Assembly: GCF_009796285.1 (NCBI RefSeq)
Contig: NZ_CP047020.1
Span: 7,750,001-7,814,000, forward strand
From: Streptomyces broussonetiae
GTDB lineage: Bacteria; Actinomycetota; Actinomycetes; Streptomycetales; Streptomycetaceae
Length of the DNA stretch: 64,000 nt
Reading direction: 5' to 3'
The notes under the pieces were generated by a model. That model was not told the DNA's origin. It was given only the letters and a program-made list of their open reading frames with translations, and did no database searches. This document shows, one piece after another, positions 41,675 through 50,590 of this stretch (the first letter of the stretch is position 1; every line of letters begins with the position of its first letter). A program made the translations under genes and the position numbers.

Positions 41675-43762
41675 CTATGCCCGCTGTTGGGGGCGGGCTG
41701 TGGTTGCGGGCGGGAGAGTCTGCTCGGCCCAGACGGTCTTGCCGTCGAGCGTGTAGCGGACGCCCCAGTTCTGTGCGAGTTGGGCGATGATGAACAAGCC
41801 GCGCCCGCCTTCGTCGATCGTCTTCGCGTGGCGCAGTCGTGGCGCGAGGGCATTGCTGTCGTGGACTTCGCAGGTGAGTGTGCTGTCCTTGATGAGCTGC
41901 AACCAAACGGGTGGGGTGCCGTAGCGGACGGCGTTGGTGACCAGTTCGCTGACGATCATTTCGGTGGCGTAGGTGGTTTCCTCATCGACTCTCCAAAGGA
42001 CGAGCTGGTGGCGGGCGTGGGCGCGGGCCGTGGCGACGGTTTTGGGGTGGTGGTCGAGATGCCACGTGGCGACCTGGTCGGCGGGGAACGGGTGGGTGCG
42101 GGCGAGGAGGAGGATCACGTCGCCGTGGCGGATGTCGCTCCGCAGCCGGTAGAGCACGTCATCGCACAGATCCTGAAGTGGCCGCTCAGGGTGGGCCAGC
42201 ACCCGTTGGAGGGTGTCCGGAGACGGTGAGGTGTGCAGGAGTGACGCGGTGTAGAAGGCGAGGACGCTGCCGTCGGCGACAGAGACGGTGGTGGCGGCGA
42301 AGGGGGGTCCCTCTGCAGTGCCCAGAGGAGGTCCGGCGGGCAGGTCGGGGATCTGGGTGGTCCCGTCGGGATGGGCGATGACCGGTGGGGGATGGCCGGC
42401 CAGGGCGATGGTGCAGGTCTGGGCGAGTGGGTCGTGGACCGCGTACGCGCAGCTTCCGGTGAGGGGCATGGGGTCGTCGGGCGGCAGGGCTGCGCGTTCC
42501 TGGGCCAGGCTGATGGCGGTGTCGTTGAGGCGGGCGAGTAGTTCGTCGGGCTCCAGGTCGAGTGCGGCCAGGGAGTGGGTGGCGGTCCGCATCTGTCCCA
42601 TGGTGGTGGCCGCGTGGATGCCTTGGCCGGCGACTTCGCCGACCACCAGTGCGGTGCGGGCGCCGGGCAGGGCGAAGGTGTCGAACCCGCCGCCTCCTCC
42701 CGCCTCGGCGGGCACGTGCACGTGCGCTGTTTCAACGGTGGTCCGGGGCGCAGGGTGTGGAGGCAGCAGATGGCGCTGGATGGTCGAGGCGATGGCGTGT
42801 TCGCGGGTGTAGCGGCGGGCGTTGTCGATGCACAGCGCGGTGTGAGCGGCCACTGCGAGGGCCAGGGTGACATCGTCCTCGTCGTAGACGTCGGCCTGGT
42901 CGGTGCGGTACAGGCTCAGCAGCCCGAGCACGGTTCCCCGCAGCGTCAAGGGTGCTGTGATGAGAAAGCGGGCACCGGATGCACGGATCGCCTCGGCGCG
43001 GGGCGGGTTGGCTGCCAGCCACGGGGTGTCGGGGCCCAGGGCGACGAGGCGGGGCTTGAGGTCGGTCAGTGTCTGGGCGTAAGGCGTTGGAAGCGGCAGA
43101 GCGCGCACGTCGCCCACGGGATGCGCCTGAATCTGATCGCCGCCGCCGCGGTGGCCGTAGGCGGCACGGCGCAGGGGCACCGGTCCCAGAGGGCTCAGCG
43201 GAGGTTCCTCGCCACGTACCACTGCGTCCACGACTTCCACCACAGCGATGTCGGCGAGGTCCGGCACCACTGCCTGCACCAGTTCCTCACAAGTGGCCAC
43301 CACGTCGAGGGTCTGTCCCACGTGCTCGCGCACGGAGCCGAGGACACGCAGGCGAGCGTCCACCTTTTCGCGTTCGGTGACGTCGAGCATCTCCGTCAGC
43401 AGCCCCAAGATCCTCCCCTGCGCGTCCTCCAGGCGAGATGCCGAGACGGAGAACAGGTACTCCGGCCCCGGTGCACCCTTCGGACGAACCCCCACGAGTC
43501 GCCCCTGCGCGGGTGTGCCGCCCTCCAACACTCCGTGCAGCATCGCCTCCACCTCACCGGGTGCGGAAAGGTCGTACACCTCGGTGACGTGTCGACCCAT
43601 GATCTGTTCAGGGGGCGCGGCGTGCAGAACCGGCCTGGTGAGGTTGATCCGTAGGATTCGCAGCTCCGTGTCCAGGATCAGCAGCCCTGTAGGGGACTGG
43701 TGGAACAGCGCTTCCAGTACCGCGGCACCCTCGACGGGCGAGATGGCTTCGTCTTGCGCCAT
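41675..43762 (-). CDS. SpoIIE-type phosphatase with PAS, GAF and histidine-kinase-like ATPase domains; altered metal ligands
   Basis: A 695-residue protein. Domains in order: PAS (about 15-130, FHQSPTGLLILDTELRILRI), GAF (about 150-320, with GARFLITAPLTLRGTVLGLL), PP2C/SpoIIE (about 325-550) and a HATPase anti-sigma-like domain (about 560-685, EMIVSELVTNAVRYGTPPVW, EGGRGLFIIAQLAQNWGVRY). In the phosphatase the usual Asp ligands are changed: GEVAGQG has Glu at 376 where Asp is normal, YTASLLH has Ala at 506 in the place of YTDGL, and the GGDWYD block is GGGGGFDTF. It may thus be catalytically weak and act mainly by protein binding in stress-sigma signalling. It is monocistronic. Confidence 0.9.
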   Translation of the reverse strand: MAQDEAISPVEGAAVLEALFHQSPTGLLILDTELRILRINLTRPVLHAAPPEQIMGRHVTEVYDLSAPGEVEAMLHGVLEGGTPAQGRLVGVRPKGAPGPEYLFSVSASRLEDAQGRILGLLTEMLDVTEREKVDARLRVLGSVREHVGQTLDVVATCEELVQAVVPDLADIAVVEVVDAVVRGEEPPLSPLGPVPLRRAAYGHRGGGDQIQAHPVGDVRALPLPTPYAQTLTDLKPRLVALGPDTPWLAANPPRAEAIRASGARFLITAPLTLRGTVLGLLSLYRTDQADVYDEDDVTLALAVAAHTALCIDNARRYTREHAIASTIQRHLLPPHPAPRTTVETAHVHVPAEAGGGGGFDTFALPGARTALVVGEVAGQGIHAATTMGQMRTATHSLAALDLEPDELLARLNDTAISLAQERAALPPDDPMPLTGSCAYAVHDPLAQTCTIALAGHPPPVIAHPDGTTQIPDLPAGPPLGTAEGPPFAATTVSVADGSVLAFYTASLLHTSPSPDTLQRVLAHPERPLQDLCDDVLYRLRSDIRHGDVILLLARTHPFPADQVATWHLDHHPKTVATARAHARHQLVLWRVDEETTYATEMIVSELVTNAVRYGTPPVWLQLIKDSTLTCEVHDSNALAPRLRHAKTIDEGGRGLFIIAQLAQNWGVRYTLDGKTVWAEQTLPPATTARPQQRA

Positions 43763-44313
43763 GGCAACCCACCTCCACCATCCAGCCTGCTCCTGGCGCC
43801 TGCGTGGCGCTCCCTCACATTGCGAGCGTTGTCGGACGTGCTGCCGCCGTGCGGCCCCGCTGTTGTCGAGCGCTCTGGCTCACCAGGGTGAAGGGAGGCG
43901 GGGCATTGCCGGTCGGGCGCGACATTACCCAGCCGCCGAAGGCCCACGATCAGATGACGGCGGATGGTCTCGACACGGACTGCCGAGTTGAGGTCGCACA
44001 CCGGACGCCCAGCCAGCGCGGGACGGCCCGCCTCCCACCCTCCGTGGTACTTATGGCGAGGCAGTGCCCTGTGAGCCCACGGGGTGGCGACGCTGCACCA
44101 CGCGGGTGCACAGCCGACAGCAGACGTTCTGGCGCGGGGCACCGGTCGGGTGCGGTTCGTGGTGGCGCTCGGTGCGAAGCCGGTACGCGACCTGGCCCAC
44201 CAGCTGTGTGCCCTGGCCCGAGCGTGATGTCGTCATGGTGTCGTGACGGCTGACGGCGTCATCCACCGCGGGCGGCCCTGCACGACCGTGGCGGGCCGTC
44301 CCCGGAACTCCTG
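43763..44313. other. Region without an assignable gene
   Basis: One plus-strand frame (44085-44226) reads TGRVRFVVALGAKPVRDLAH, then QLCALARA and a stop; it looks like a gene tail but has no start. The rest shows only Arg-rich frames. Confidence 0.25.
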
Positions 44314-44776
44314 TCAGCGGATGCGGCGGAGTGTGTCGGGCGTGAGGTCGGCGAGGGTGGGTTAACCGTCGACGGTCATGACGAGAACGGCTTCGGCAAG
44401 CAGGGAGCGCAGCACGTGGACGATGCCGTCGGCGCCGTCCAGGGCCAGGCCGTATGCGTAGGGCCGGCCGACGCCTACGGCTGTGGCGCCCACGGCGATG
44501 GCCTTGATGACGTCGGCTCCCGTGCGGATGCCCGAGTCGAACAGAATGGGCATGTCGTCGGCGGCCGCGACCACCTCCGGCAGGGCGTCAAGGGCTGGCA
44601 GGCCGCCGTTGGCTTGGCGTCCGCCGCGGTTGGAGCAGTAGATGCCGTCCACACCCGCGTCCCTGGCGCGGCGGGCGTCATCGGGGTGGCAGATGCCTTT
44701 GAGGATCAGCGGCAGGTCGGTGATCGAGCGCAGCCAGGGCAGGTCGTCCCAGGTGAGGGGATTGCAAACGGGACAT
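44314..44776 (-). pseudogene. Decayed FMN-dependent alpha-hydroxy-acid oxidase (lactate monooxygenase-like)
   Basis: An AAGGAG site and ATG (44774-44776) survive, but after five codons the sequence jumps out of frame into the C-terminal third of the enzyme: NPLTWDDLPWLRSITDLPLI, DAGVDGIYCSNRGGRQANGG and VGATAVGVGRPYAYGLALDG. Against the intact gene at 51460-52626, most of the barrel is deleted, the catalytic His of S-N-H-G-G-R-Q is Arg, and a TAC codon near the end has become TAA (VDG then stop), cutting off PTLADLTPDTLRRIR. Confidence 0.85.
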
Positions 44777-45019
44777 GACGGTCTCCTTGAAGGCAGTCGC
44801 CGGTGACACGGTCTTGCGGGAAGGCGGGTGTGCCGCGTTTCGAACCGTTCTGACCGGCGACGATGGTTGAACGACCACACGGTTGATGAAGCGTGCCGGC
44901 GGTGAGTTGGGCTGGTCGGCCGGAAGGGGCTGTGCAGTGCGCGGCGTCCGGCCGTGGAAGGGGTCGGGTATGCGCACCCGGGGGCGGCCCGGGCCGAGCC
45001 GGGCCGCTTTGGAGAGGGG

Positions 45020-45205
45020 TCAGGAGCCGCTGTGCAGGCCGGTGTAGAGGAAGCGGTTGGCCTGGTCGAGGGCTGCCTTGGCGACGTTGGTGTTGGCGAG
45101 GGCGGTGAGCATGGCGAAGTCGTGGAAGATGCCGGGGTAGCGGACGGTGGTGATGTCGTTGCCGGCGGCGCGGAGCTCGCCGCCGCCGACGCCTCGGGTG
45201 CGGTG
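45020..45205 (-). pseudogene. Alpha/beta hydrolase (acetyl-esterase type) C-terminal remnant
   Basis: The minus strand reads ELRAAGNDITTVRYPGIFHD then FAMLTALANTNVAKAALDQA and ends GLHSGS with TGA. It parallels the end of the intact esterase just upstream (VPVTAVRYQGIIHDFVMLNA), including the catalytic-His block I-x-H-D-F. The rest of the gene is gone. The pair suggests a tandem duplication followed by decay. Confidence 0.75.
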
Positions 45206-45217
45206 AGGTGAGCGCGC

Positions 45218-46183
45218 TCAGACGGTGCCGAAGGCGGTGCGCAGGGTGGCGATGGCCTGGTTGATGGCCGCTTCTGCGGCGTGGGTCTCGCGCAGGGCGT
45301 TGAGCATCACGAAGTCGTGGATGATGCCCTGGTAGCGAACGGCGGTGACGGGGACACCGGCCTGGCGCAGCTTGTTCGCGTACGCCTCGCCCTCGTCCCG
45401 CAGGACGTCGGCCTCGCCGGTGATGACCAGGGCCGGGGGCAGGCCGGTGAGCTGCTCGGTGGTGGCGCGCAGCGGGGAGGCCGTGATCTCGGCGCGCTGC
45501 CGCTCGTCGGTCGTGTACTGGTCCCAGAACCACTGCATGGCATCCCGGCGCAGGAAGTAGCCGGTGGCGAACTGGTGGTACGAGGGCGTGTCGAAGGCGG
45601 CGTCGGTGACCGGGTAGAACAGCACCTGCTGCACCAGGGGGACGTCGCCGCGTTCCTTGGCCATCAGGGTCAGCGCGGCGGACATGTTGCCGCCGACCGA
45701 GTCGCCGGCCACTGCGATGCGGGTGGCGTCCAGGCCCTTGGAGGCGCCGTCGGTGATGATCCAGCGGGCGACGGCGTAGTTCTGCTCGATCGCGACGGGG
45801 TAGCGGGCCTCGGGCGAGAGGTCGTACTCGGGGAAGACGACCGCGGCGTTCGCGCCGACGGCGAGTTCGCGCACCAGGCGGTCGTGGGTGTGGGCGTTGC
45901 CGAAGACCCAGCCCGCGCCGTGCAGGTAGACGATCACCGGCAGCGGTCCGTCGGCGTCGGTCGGGCGGACGATGCGGGCCCGCACTGATCCGGTGGGGCC
46001 GCCCTGGACGGTCACCCATTCCTCGTGGATCTCGGGCTTGTCGATCTCGCCGGACTGGACCTCGTCGACGGCCTTGCGTCCCTCGGCCGGGCCGAGGTCG
46101 AACAGGTACGGCGGGTTGGCGGTGGCCTCGGCGAACGCGGCGGCGGTCGGCTCCAGCACCGGAGCGGTGATGTTCTCGGACAT
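45218..46183 (-). CDS. Alpha/beta hydrolase, hormone-sensitive-lipase-like esterase
   Basis: A 321-residue protein starting at an ATG behind AAGGAG. It has the HSL-family oxyanion motif as HGAGW (PVIVYLHGAGWVFGNAHTHD), the nucleophile elbow GDSVGG (RIAVAGDSVGGNMSAAL), an acid in GEADVLRDEGEAYA and the catalytic His in GIIHDFVMLNA. Members hydrolyse short acyl esters or similar small substrates in the cytoplasm. It is divergent from an OhrR-like MarR regulator across 188 bp containing a perfect inverted repeat, so regulation by that protein is likely. Confidence 0.9.
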   Translation of the reverse strand: MSENITAPVLEPTAAAFAEATANPPYLFDLGPAEGRKAVDEVQSGEIDKPEIHEEWVTVQGGPTGSVRARIVRPTDADGPLPVIVYLHGAGWVFGNAHTHDRLVRELAVGANAAVVFPEYDLSPEARYPVAIEQNYAVARWIITDGASKGLDATRIAVAGDSVGGNMSAALTLMAKERGDVPLVQQVLFYPVTDAAFDTPSYHQFATGYFLRRDAMQWFWDQYTTDERQRAEITASPLRATTEQLTGLPPALVITGEADVLRDEGEAYANKLRQAGVPVTAVRYQGIIHDFVMLNALRETHAAEAAINQAIATLRTAFGTV

Positions 46184-46267
46184 GGGGACTCCTTGAGGTG
46201 ATGCCGGGGCCGGTGGCCTCGACGGCTGGTGCGCCCGGCCGTTCGGCGGGCACGGATAGAACTGTAG

Positions 46268-46301
46268 CGCTCGATTTGGTCGTGCACAACTTAATCGAGC
46301 G
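46268..46301. promoter_or_regulatory. Inverted repeat between the esterase and OhrR-like regulator genes
   Basis: Perfect 9-bp arms (cgctcgatt at 46268-46276 and aatcgagcg at 46293-46301) flank a 16-bp spacer. It sits between the divergent starts, with a TAGAAT -10-like hexamer for the regulator at 46330-46335. The spacing fits a MarR/OhrR operator covering both promoters. Confidence 0.6.
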
Positions 46302-46371
46302 ATACATGGTCGTGGGCGTCTGGAATGGGTAGAATGGCCTCTGCTGATCATCGGAGGTAAGGACCGCACTC

Positions 46372-46830
46372 ATGGGCCACGACGCGCGCCACGACATCGA
46401 ACAGGGTTCGCTGTTCCTTCAGGACCAGCTCTGCTTCGCCCTGTATGCCGCCTCGCGGTCGGTCACGACCCGCTACCGGCCCCTGCTGGACGAGCTGGGG
46501 CTGACTTACCCGCAGTACCTCGTCATGCTGGTGCTGTGGGAGCAGGACTCGGTCTCCGTGCGGGATCTGGGCAACGCGCTCCAGCTGGAATCCAGCACCC
46601 TGTCACCGCTGCTCAAGCGCCTCGAAGCGGGCGGTCTGATACGCCGCGAGCGGCGCGCCGAGGACGAACGCTCCGTCGCCGTACGCCTCACCCAGGCCGG
46701 GGCGGATCTCCGGGAGAAAGCCCGCACGGTCCCCCTGGCCATCGGGGAGGCGATGGGTCTGACCCCCGAGCAGGACGCCACCGCGAAGCAGCTGCTCCGC
46801 CTGCTCACCGCGAACGTCAGTCACGGTTGA
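46372..46830 (+). CDS. MarR-family regulator of the OhrR (organic-peroxide sensing) type
   Basis: A 152-residue protein with a winged helix (VSVRDLGNALQLESSTLSPL, LKRLEAGGLIRRERRAEDER) and the D-E-R wing tip. The N-terminal helix carries QLCFALYAASRSVTTRYRPL, matching the sensing cysteine of one-Cys OhrR proteins, and YPQYLVMLVLWE has the tyrosine that hydrogen-bonds it. OhrR represses peroxide-detoxifying genes until the cysteine is oxidised. Here the partner is an esterase rather than an Ohr peroxidase, which is unusual. Confidence 0.88.
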   Translation: MGHDARHDIEQGSLFLQDQLCFALYAASRSVTTRYRPLLDELGLTYPQYLVMLVLWEQDSVSVRDLGNALQLESSTLSPLLKRLEAGGLIRRERRAEDERSVAVRLTQAGADLREKARTVPLAIGEAMGLTPEQDATAKQLLRLLTANVSHG

Positions 46831-46867
46831 AGGACCGGCTCGCTGCCGCAGCGACTGGGGGAGGGCT

Positions 46868-47177
46868 CAGCTGACCGCGCAGGAGCTGTCGACCATCCTG
46901 CGGCACGACCACAAGCCGGTGATCTTCCTGATCAACAACGGCGGATACACCATCGAACGCGGTTACCTCGGGAAGACCGAGGTTCGTCGTCAAGACTCCC
47001 GCGGACCTGGCGGAGGCCCTCAGCGCGCCCAACGACACGCTGATCTTCATCGAGGCGGTCATGGATCCCTACGACGCTCCCGCCGCGGTCATGGCCAGCA
47101 GCAACACCGGCGCAGACATCGACTACGGGCCTCGCGGCCCACAGCACTGCGACAACGTACAGCTCAGGCTGGCCTGA
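46868..47177 (+). pseudogene. Partial duplicate of the decarboxylase 3' end, with 74-bp deletion
   Basis: It is almost identical to the last 384 bp of the intact decarboxylase gene (40921-41304), with only scattered substitutions. An internal deletion corresponding to 41035-41108 (74 bp, not a multiple of three) destroys the frame after GYLGKTE. It has no start. The copy is 5.6 kb downstream of the original and in the same orientation. Confidence 0.9.
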
Positions 47178-47345
47178 CTCCCCCCCGCCAACGCGAAGCG
47201 GCGGCGCGGCCGGGGGTGGTCAGACCGCCCGGTCGCTTCGTCCCTGCGCGGGCGCCATGCGGTACAGGCCCTTGCGGTCGTCATGGCAGGTCTTCGCGAA
47301 GCCGAAGGCGAGCGCGACCACGAAGCACACCGCGATGCGGGCAGA

Positions 47346-48215
47346 TCAACCCTGGTGGCTGTAGGTGTAGAAGCCCTGTCCGGTCTTGACGCCCAGGTGG
47401 CCTGCGTCCACGTACTTCTCCAACAACTCTCGCGGCCCGGTGGGCAGGGCCGGGTTCTCGGCGGCGTAGTGCTTCTCGATGTCCAGGACCACGTCCAGGC
47501 CGACCTGGTCCATCATCCGGAACGGTCCAGCCGGGGTACCAGTGTTGATCTTCCATATCTCGTCCACGTCCTGTGGCGTGGACACCCCCTCGGCGACCAC
47601 TTCGAGGGCCTCGCGCTTGATGGCCGCCCAGATGCGGTTGAAGATGAAGCCGGTCGACTTCTGGTGAGCCTCGAACGCGTACACGCCGTACCGGGGCAGT
47701 TCCTTCTTGAGCAGTTCCATGATGCCCGGAGCGGTGTGGCCGTCGGACATGATGTCGATGGCATTCTGCGCGGGCGGCATGTAGAAGTGCATGTTCAGCA
47801 CCCGTTCCGGGTGCTCGACCTGGTCGATGAACTCGCTCGACGCGTAGGAGGAGGAGTTGCTGGCCAGGATCGCGTCGGGGGCCGCAGTGCGGTCGAGTTC
47901 GCCGAAGATCTCCTTCTTCAGGTCGAGGCGTTCCGGCACGGCCTCAACCACGAGCCAGGCCTCCGCGAGGGCTTCGGCCATGTCGTTGGTGACGACCACC
48001 GAGCCCGGCTTGCCGCCCTGGATCTTCGCGACGACCTTGGGCAGGTTCTCCTCGACATAGGCGCGCGCCGCTTCGCCGGCCTGCGCGGACTTGTCGTAGA
48101 TCCGGACGAGCCCGCCGCGGTCGGCGAACATCAGCGCGATCCTGCGGCCGAGGGTGCCTGCGCCGATCACCGCGACCGGACGGCTCTCGATGTTCGCGGG
48201 GAGCGCGAAGGACAT
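47346..48215 (-). CDS. 3-hydroxyacyl-CoA dehydrogenase, NAD-binding family
   Basis: A 289-residue protein whose ATG follows AGGA by six bases. The Rossmann motif is VAVIGAGTLGRRIALMFADR (G-x-G-x-x-G) with an acidic residue ending strand 2 (VRIYDKS). The active-site region reads AILASNSSSYASSEFIDQVE and the His is in LNMHFYMPPAQN. The C-terminal domain has STGFIFNRIWAAIKREALEV and GVKTGQGFYTY. It probably oxidises a 3-hydroxyacyl-CoA or related 3-hydroxy acid with NAD. HFYMPP instead of the usual HFFNPP suggests a non-standard substrate. It stands alone. Confidence 0.9.
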   Translation of the reverse strand: MSFALPANIESRPVAVIGAGTLGRRIALMFADRGGLVRIYDKSAQAGEAARAYVEENLPKVVAKIQGGKPGSVVVTNDMAEALAEAWLVVEAVPERLDLKKEIFGELDRTAAPDAILASNSSSYASSEFIDQVEHPERVLNMHFYMPPAQNAIDIMSDGHTAPGIMELLKKELPRYGVYAFEAHQKSTGFIFNRIWAAIKREALEVVAEGVSTPQDVDEIWKINTGTPAGPFRMMDQVGLDVVLDIEKHYAAENPALPTGPRELLEKYVDAGHLGVKTGQGFYTYSHQG

Positions 48216-48452
48216 GCTGGTTCCTGCTCTCGTGGCGGCTGCTGCGATTGCTGCGATGTTGAATCGCCTCGGAACCTCAGTCTCAGCGCGCGCCATGCAG
48301 TCGGAAACCGGGGAGGACCGTTCGAGGCAGAGCTCAGCTGCGGCCGGACTCGGTGGCATACAGCCTCTCCCGTGTCATCCATCCGGTCCGCCGATCGGCC
48401 CAACTGCAGTCGTACCGCTGGGCGGAGCCCACTGCCACGGAAGGCACGTCCG

Positions 48453-49388
48453 GTGGCCATGCCGAGAGACACGAGGAGAGCCGGATGTGGCGAACTGCTG
48501 GCACTGACGGCCGTACCGGGGAGCGTGCTGCGGGTCCGCATCGCGGACGGCCAGGTGGAAACCCTGGTCCAGGATGCAGGGCCCGCCCCGGACGGGATCG
48601 TCGTCGAGGCCGGCGTCGTCTACTGGACCACCATGGGCACGCCAACGCACGATCCGGCCAAGGGCTCGGGGGCGGCCCAGGACTTCTCCCGGCGCAACGG
48701 CGGCGTGCACGCGGTGCGTCTGGACGGCAGCGGCCGCCGGGACGTGGTCGAGCCCGGAGCGGTCACCACCGGTAACCAACTGGCCTCGGACGGCGCCGGG
48801 TTCCTGTACTGGGGCGAGCGTGAGGGCTGCCGGGTGAGCCGAGTCCGGACGGACGGCAGCGGCCTGTCCGACCTGGTGGTCAACCCGGCCGGCGACATCT
48901 CGCAGGAATGCGTGGGTGTGGCTGTGGACCCCGTACGCGGGCACCTCTACTGGACTCAGAAAGGCCCGGCCAAGGGCGGCGGGGGCCGCATCTTCCGCGC
49001 CGGCATCGAGCTCCTCGCCGGAGAGAGCCCCGAGCGGCGCAGCGACATCGAACTGCTCTGGACGAGCCTGCCCGAGCCGATCGACCTGCACCTCGACGGC
49101 GACTGGCTCTACTGGACCGACCGCGGCGCTCCGCCGGCCGGCAACACCCTCAACCGGGCACGGGTCCCGGCGGCGGGCGCCCCCGGCGGTACACCGCAGA
49201 TCCTGGCGAGCGGGCTCGCCGAGACGATCGGCCTGGCCATCGACGCCGACGCGGACACCGCCTACGTGTCCGACCTCGGTGGACACATCCGCGCCGTCCC
49301 GCTGCCCGGCGGACCGGCCGACGGGCGAGGGGAACGCGACATCGTGTCCCGCCCCCACCCGCTGACCGGCATCGTCGGCATCAGTTGA
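48453..49388 (+). CDS. YWTD-like beta-propeller protein
   Basis: A protein of about 311 residues. GTG at 48453 has GGAAGG eight bases upstream; ATG at 48459 is the alternative. Five or six blades of the LDL-receptor class B kind are visible: GSVLRVRIADGQVETLVQDA, GVVYWTTMG, GFLYWGEREGCRVSRVRTDG, GHLYWTQKGPAKGGGGRIFR, DWLYWTDRGAP and DTAYVSDLGGHIRAVPLPGG. No signal peptide is visible, so it is probably cytoplasmic. Function is unknown; such propellers may bind ligands or act as lactonases. Confidence 0.8.
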   Translation: MAMPRDTRRAGCGELLALTAVPGSVLRVRIADGQVETLVQDAGPAPDGIVVEAGVVYWTTMGTPTHDPAKGSGAAQDFSRRNGGVHAVRLDGSGRRDVVEPGAVTTGNQLASDGAGFLYWGEREGCRVSRVRTDGSGLSDLVVNPAGDISQECVGVAVDPVRGHLYWTQKGPAKGGGGRIFRAGIELLAGESPERRSDIELLWTSLPEPIDLHLDGDWLYWTDRGAPPAGNTLNRARVPAAGAPGGTPQILASGLAETIGLAIDADADTAYVSDLGGHIRAVPLPGGPADGRGERDIVSRPHPLTGIVGIS

Positions 49389-49600
49389 CCGCACACCCAC
49401 ATGGCCGACCGGACGGCCACCGACCTAAGGGGGCCGCGCAGGTAGGCGGCCGGTCATGGTTGGTGTTGTGGGCGTGTGTCCCCGCGGTGGGTGGTCCAGA
49501 CCCGGCCGATCAGGCTACAGATGGTGATGATCGTGTCGGCGAGGCCGAAGAAGGCGTCGATCACCGTGTAAGACCGTCGGCGCCGGATAGAGCCGTCGCA

Positions 49601-49885
49601 TCACTCGGAAGCCCCGTCTAGGATCCGCCGTGCCCTGGGCTCGACGAGGATCGGAACGAAGTCACGTACAGGCCGGTCCCTGAACGCGGCATAGGCACAG
49701 GCCACGACGGCTTCATTGTCGCGGTCCACCACCGTGACGCGGCGGAAATTGCACACCGCGGGCGGTGCGTCCACGAACGGACACACCGCCTGATGGGCCT
49801 GCAGCGCGGTGCTGACGAGGCTCATCAGCAGGACGACATCGCCGTCACAGTCGAGGTGCACGGTCACCCACCGCGAACCGGGCAC
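49601..49885 (-). CDS. Small protein with a three-helix-bundle-like C-terminus
   Basis: A 94-residue frame with a probable GTG start (49883-49885). The C-terminal part, ACAYAAFRDRPVRDFVPILV then EPRARRIL, matches the actinobacterial three-helix-bundle dimerization proteins (A-F-x-x-x-P-V-R-D-F-V-P-x-L-V-E). The N-terminal half (VHLDCDGDVVLLMSLVSTAL) is not typical, so it may be a fusion or a partly decayed gene. Confidence 0.5.
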   Translation of the reverse strand: MPGSRWVTVHLDCDGDVVLLMSLVSTALQAHQAVCPFVDAPPAVCNFRRVTVVDRDNEAVVACAYAAFRDRPVRDFVPILVEPRARRILDGASE

Positions 49886-50204
49886 ATGCCGAACAGCCGT
49901 CGTCTCCCTGAGGTCTTCCGAGAAGCGCTGGATGACACGCGTCGTGAGGTGCAGGTCCAGGTCGGGCTTTCAGCACAGCGGCCCGCACGGAGGAATGCCA
50001 CCATGGCCGATCCCCGGCATGGGACAGCGCCGTATGCGCCGCAGCATGGGCCGGACGTCCCAGGTGCACATCCGCCCGTCGGGCCTGTGGACGCATCCCG
50101 TGGGGGCACCCCGGGCCATGCGCCGGGTGGGCTCGGCCTCGGACGAGGTGATCGGTCCCGGTGCCTCACCGGGTGGGCGACCGCCAGATGCGAATGGGAG
50201 TCTG

Positions 50205-50590
50205 ATGTCTCAGGAACCTGCGAACGAGAACCCCACGGACGGGTTCGGCGCCCGGATGCCCCGCCGGGACGTGCTGCGCGCGGCCGTGGCGGGTGAGGTG
50301 TCACGCTGACCGGTGCCGTGACACCTCGCGGCGGGTCACCGAGCGCCATGCCCGCCCCGACGTCCCAGGGCCTCGGCGCCGTCCAGTGGGCGCCCCGCTC
50401 GTAGGGGCTCACCAGGACGTTCACGCGGGTTGGCAGTGCTCCTGGTGCACGGCTGGCCCGAGACCTCGAGACTTGGTACGTCTGGAGCCCAATGATGCCG
50501 ACGCTGGCCAGGCAATTTACGGTCCTCGCCGTCGACCAGCCCGGTAACCGGCTGTCCAACAAGCTCAGGGACGGCTACGACACCCGTACC
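50205..50590 (+). pseudogene. Decayed Tat-signal alpha/beta hydrolase
   Basis: It starts MSQEPANENPTDGFGARMPR followed by RDVLRAAVAGEVSR, a Tat-like signal, and then stops after a frameshift. Further on the DNA again matches the intact hydrolase at 60296-61387 (VHGWPETW, ARQFTVLAVDQPG, DGYDT blocks; compare LLVHGWPETWYAWRLLMPTL) with frame changes and missing segments. Similarity ends abruptly near 50590, where a minus-strand pentapeptide-protein remnant begins. Confidence 0.75.

Noticed and set aside
42562..43654. Plus-strand frames over the phosphatase gene
   Set aside because: They are shadows of the PAS-GAF-SpoIIE gene on the minus strand.
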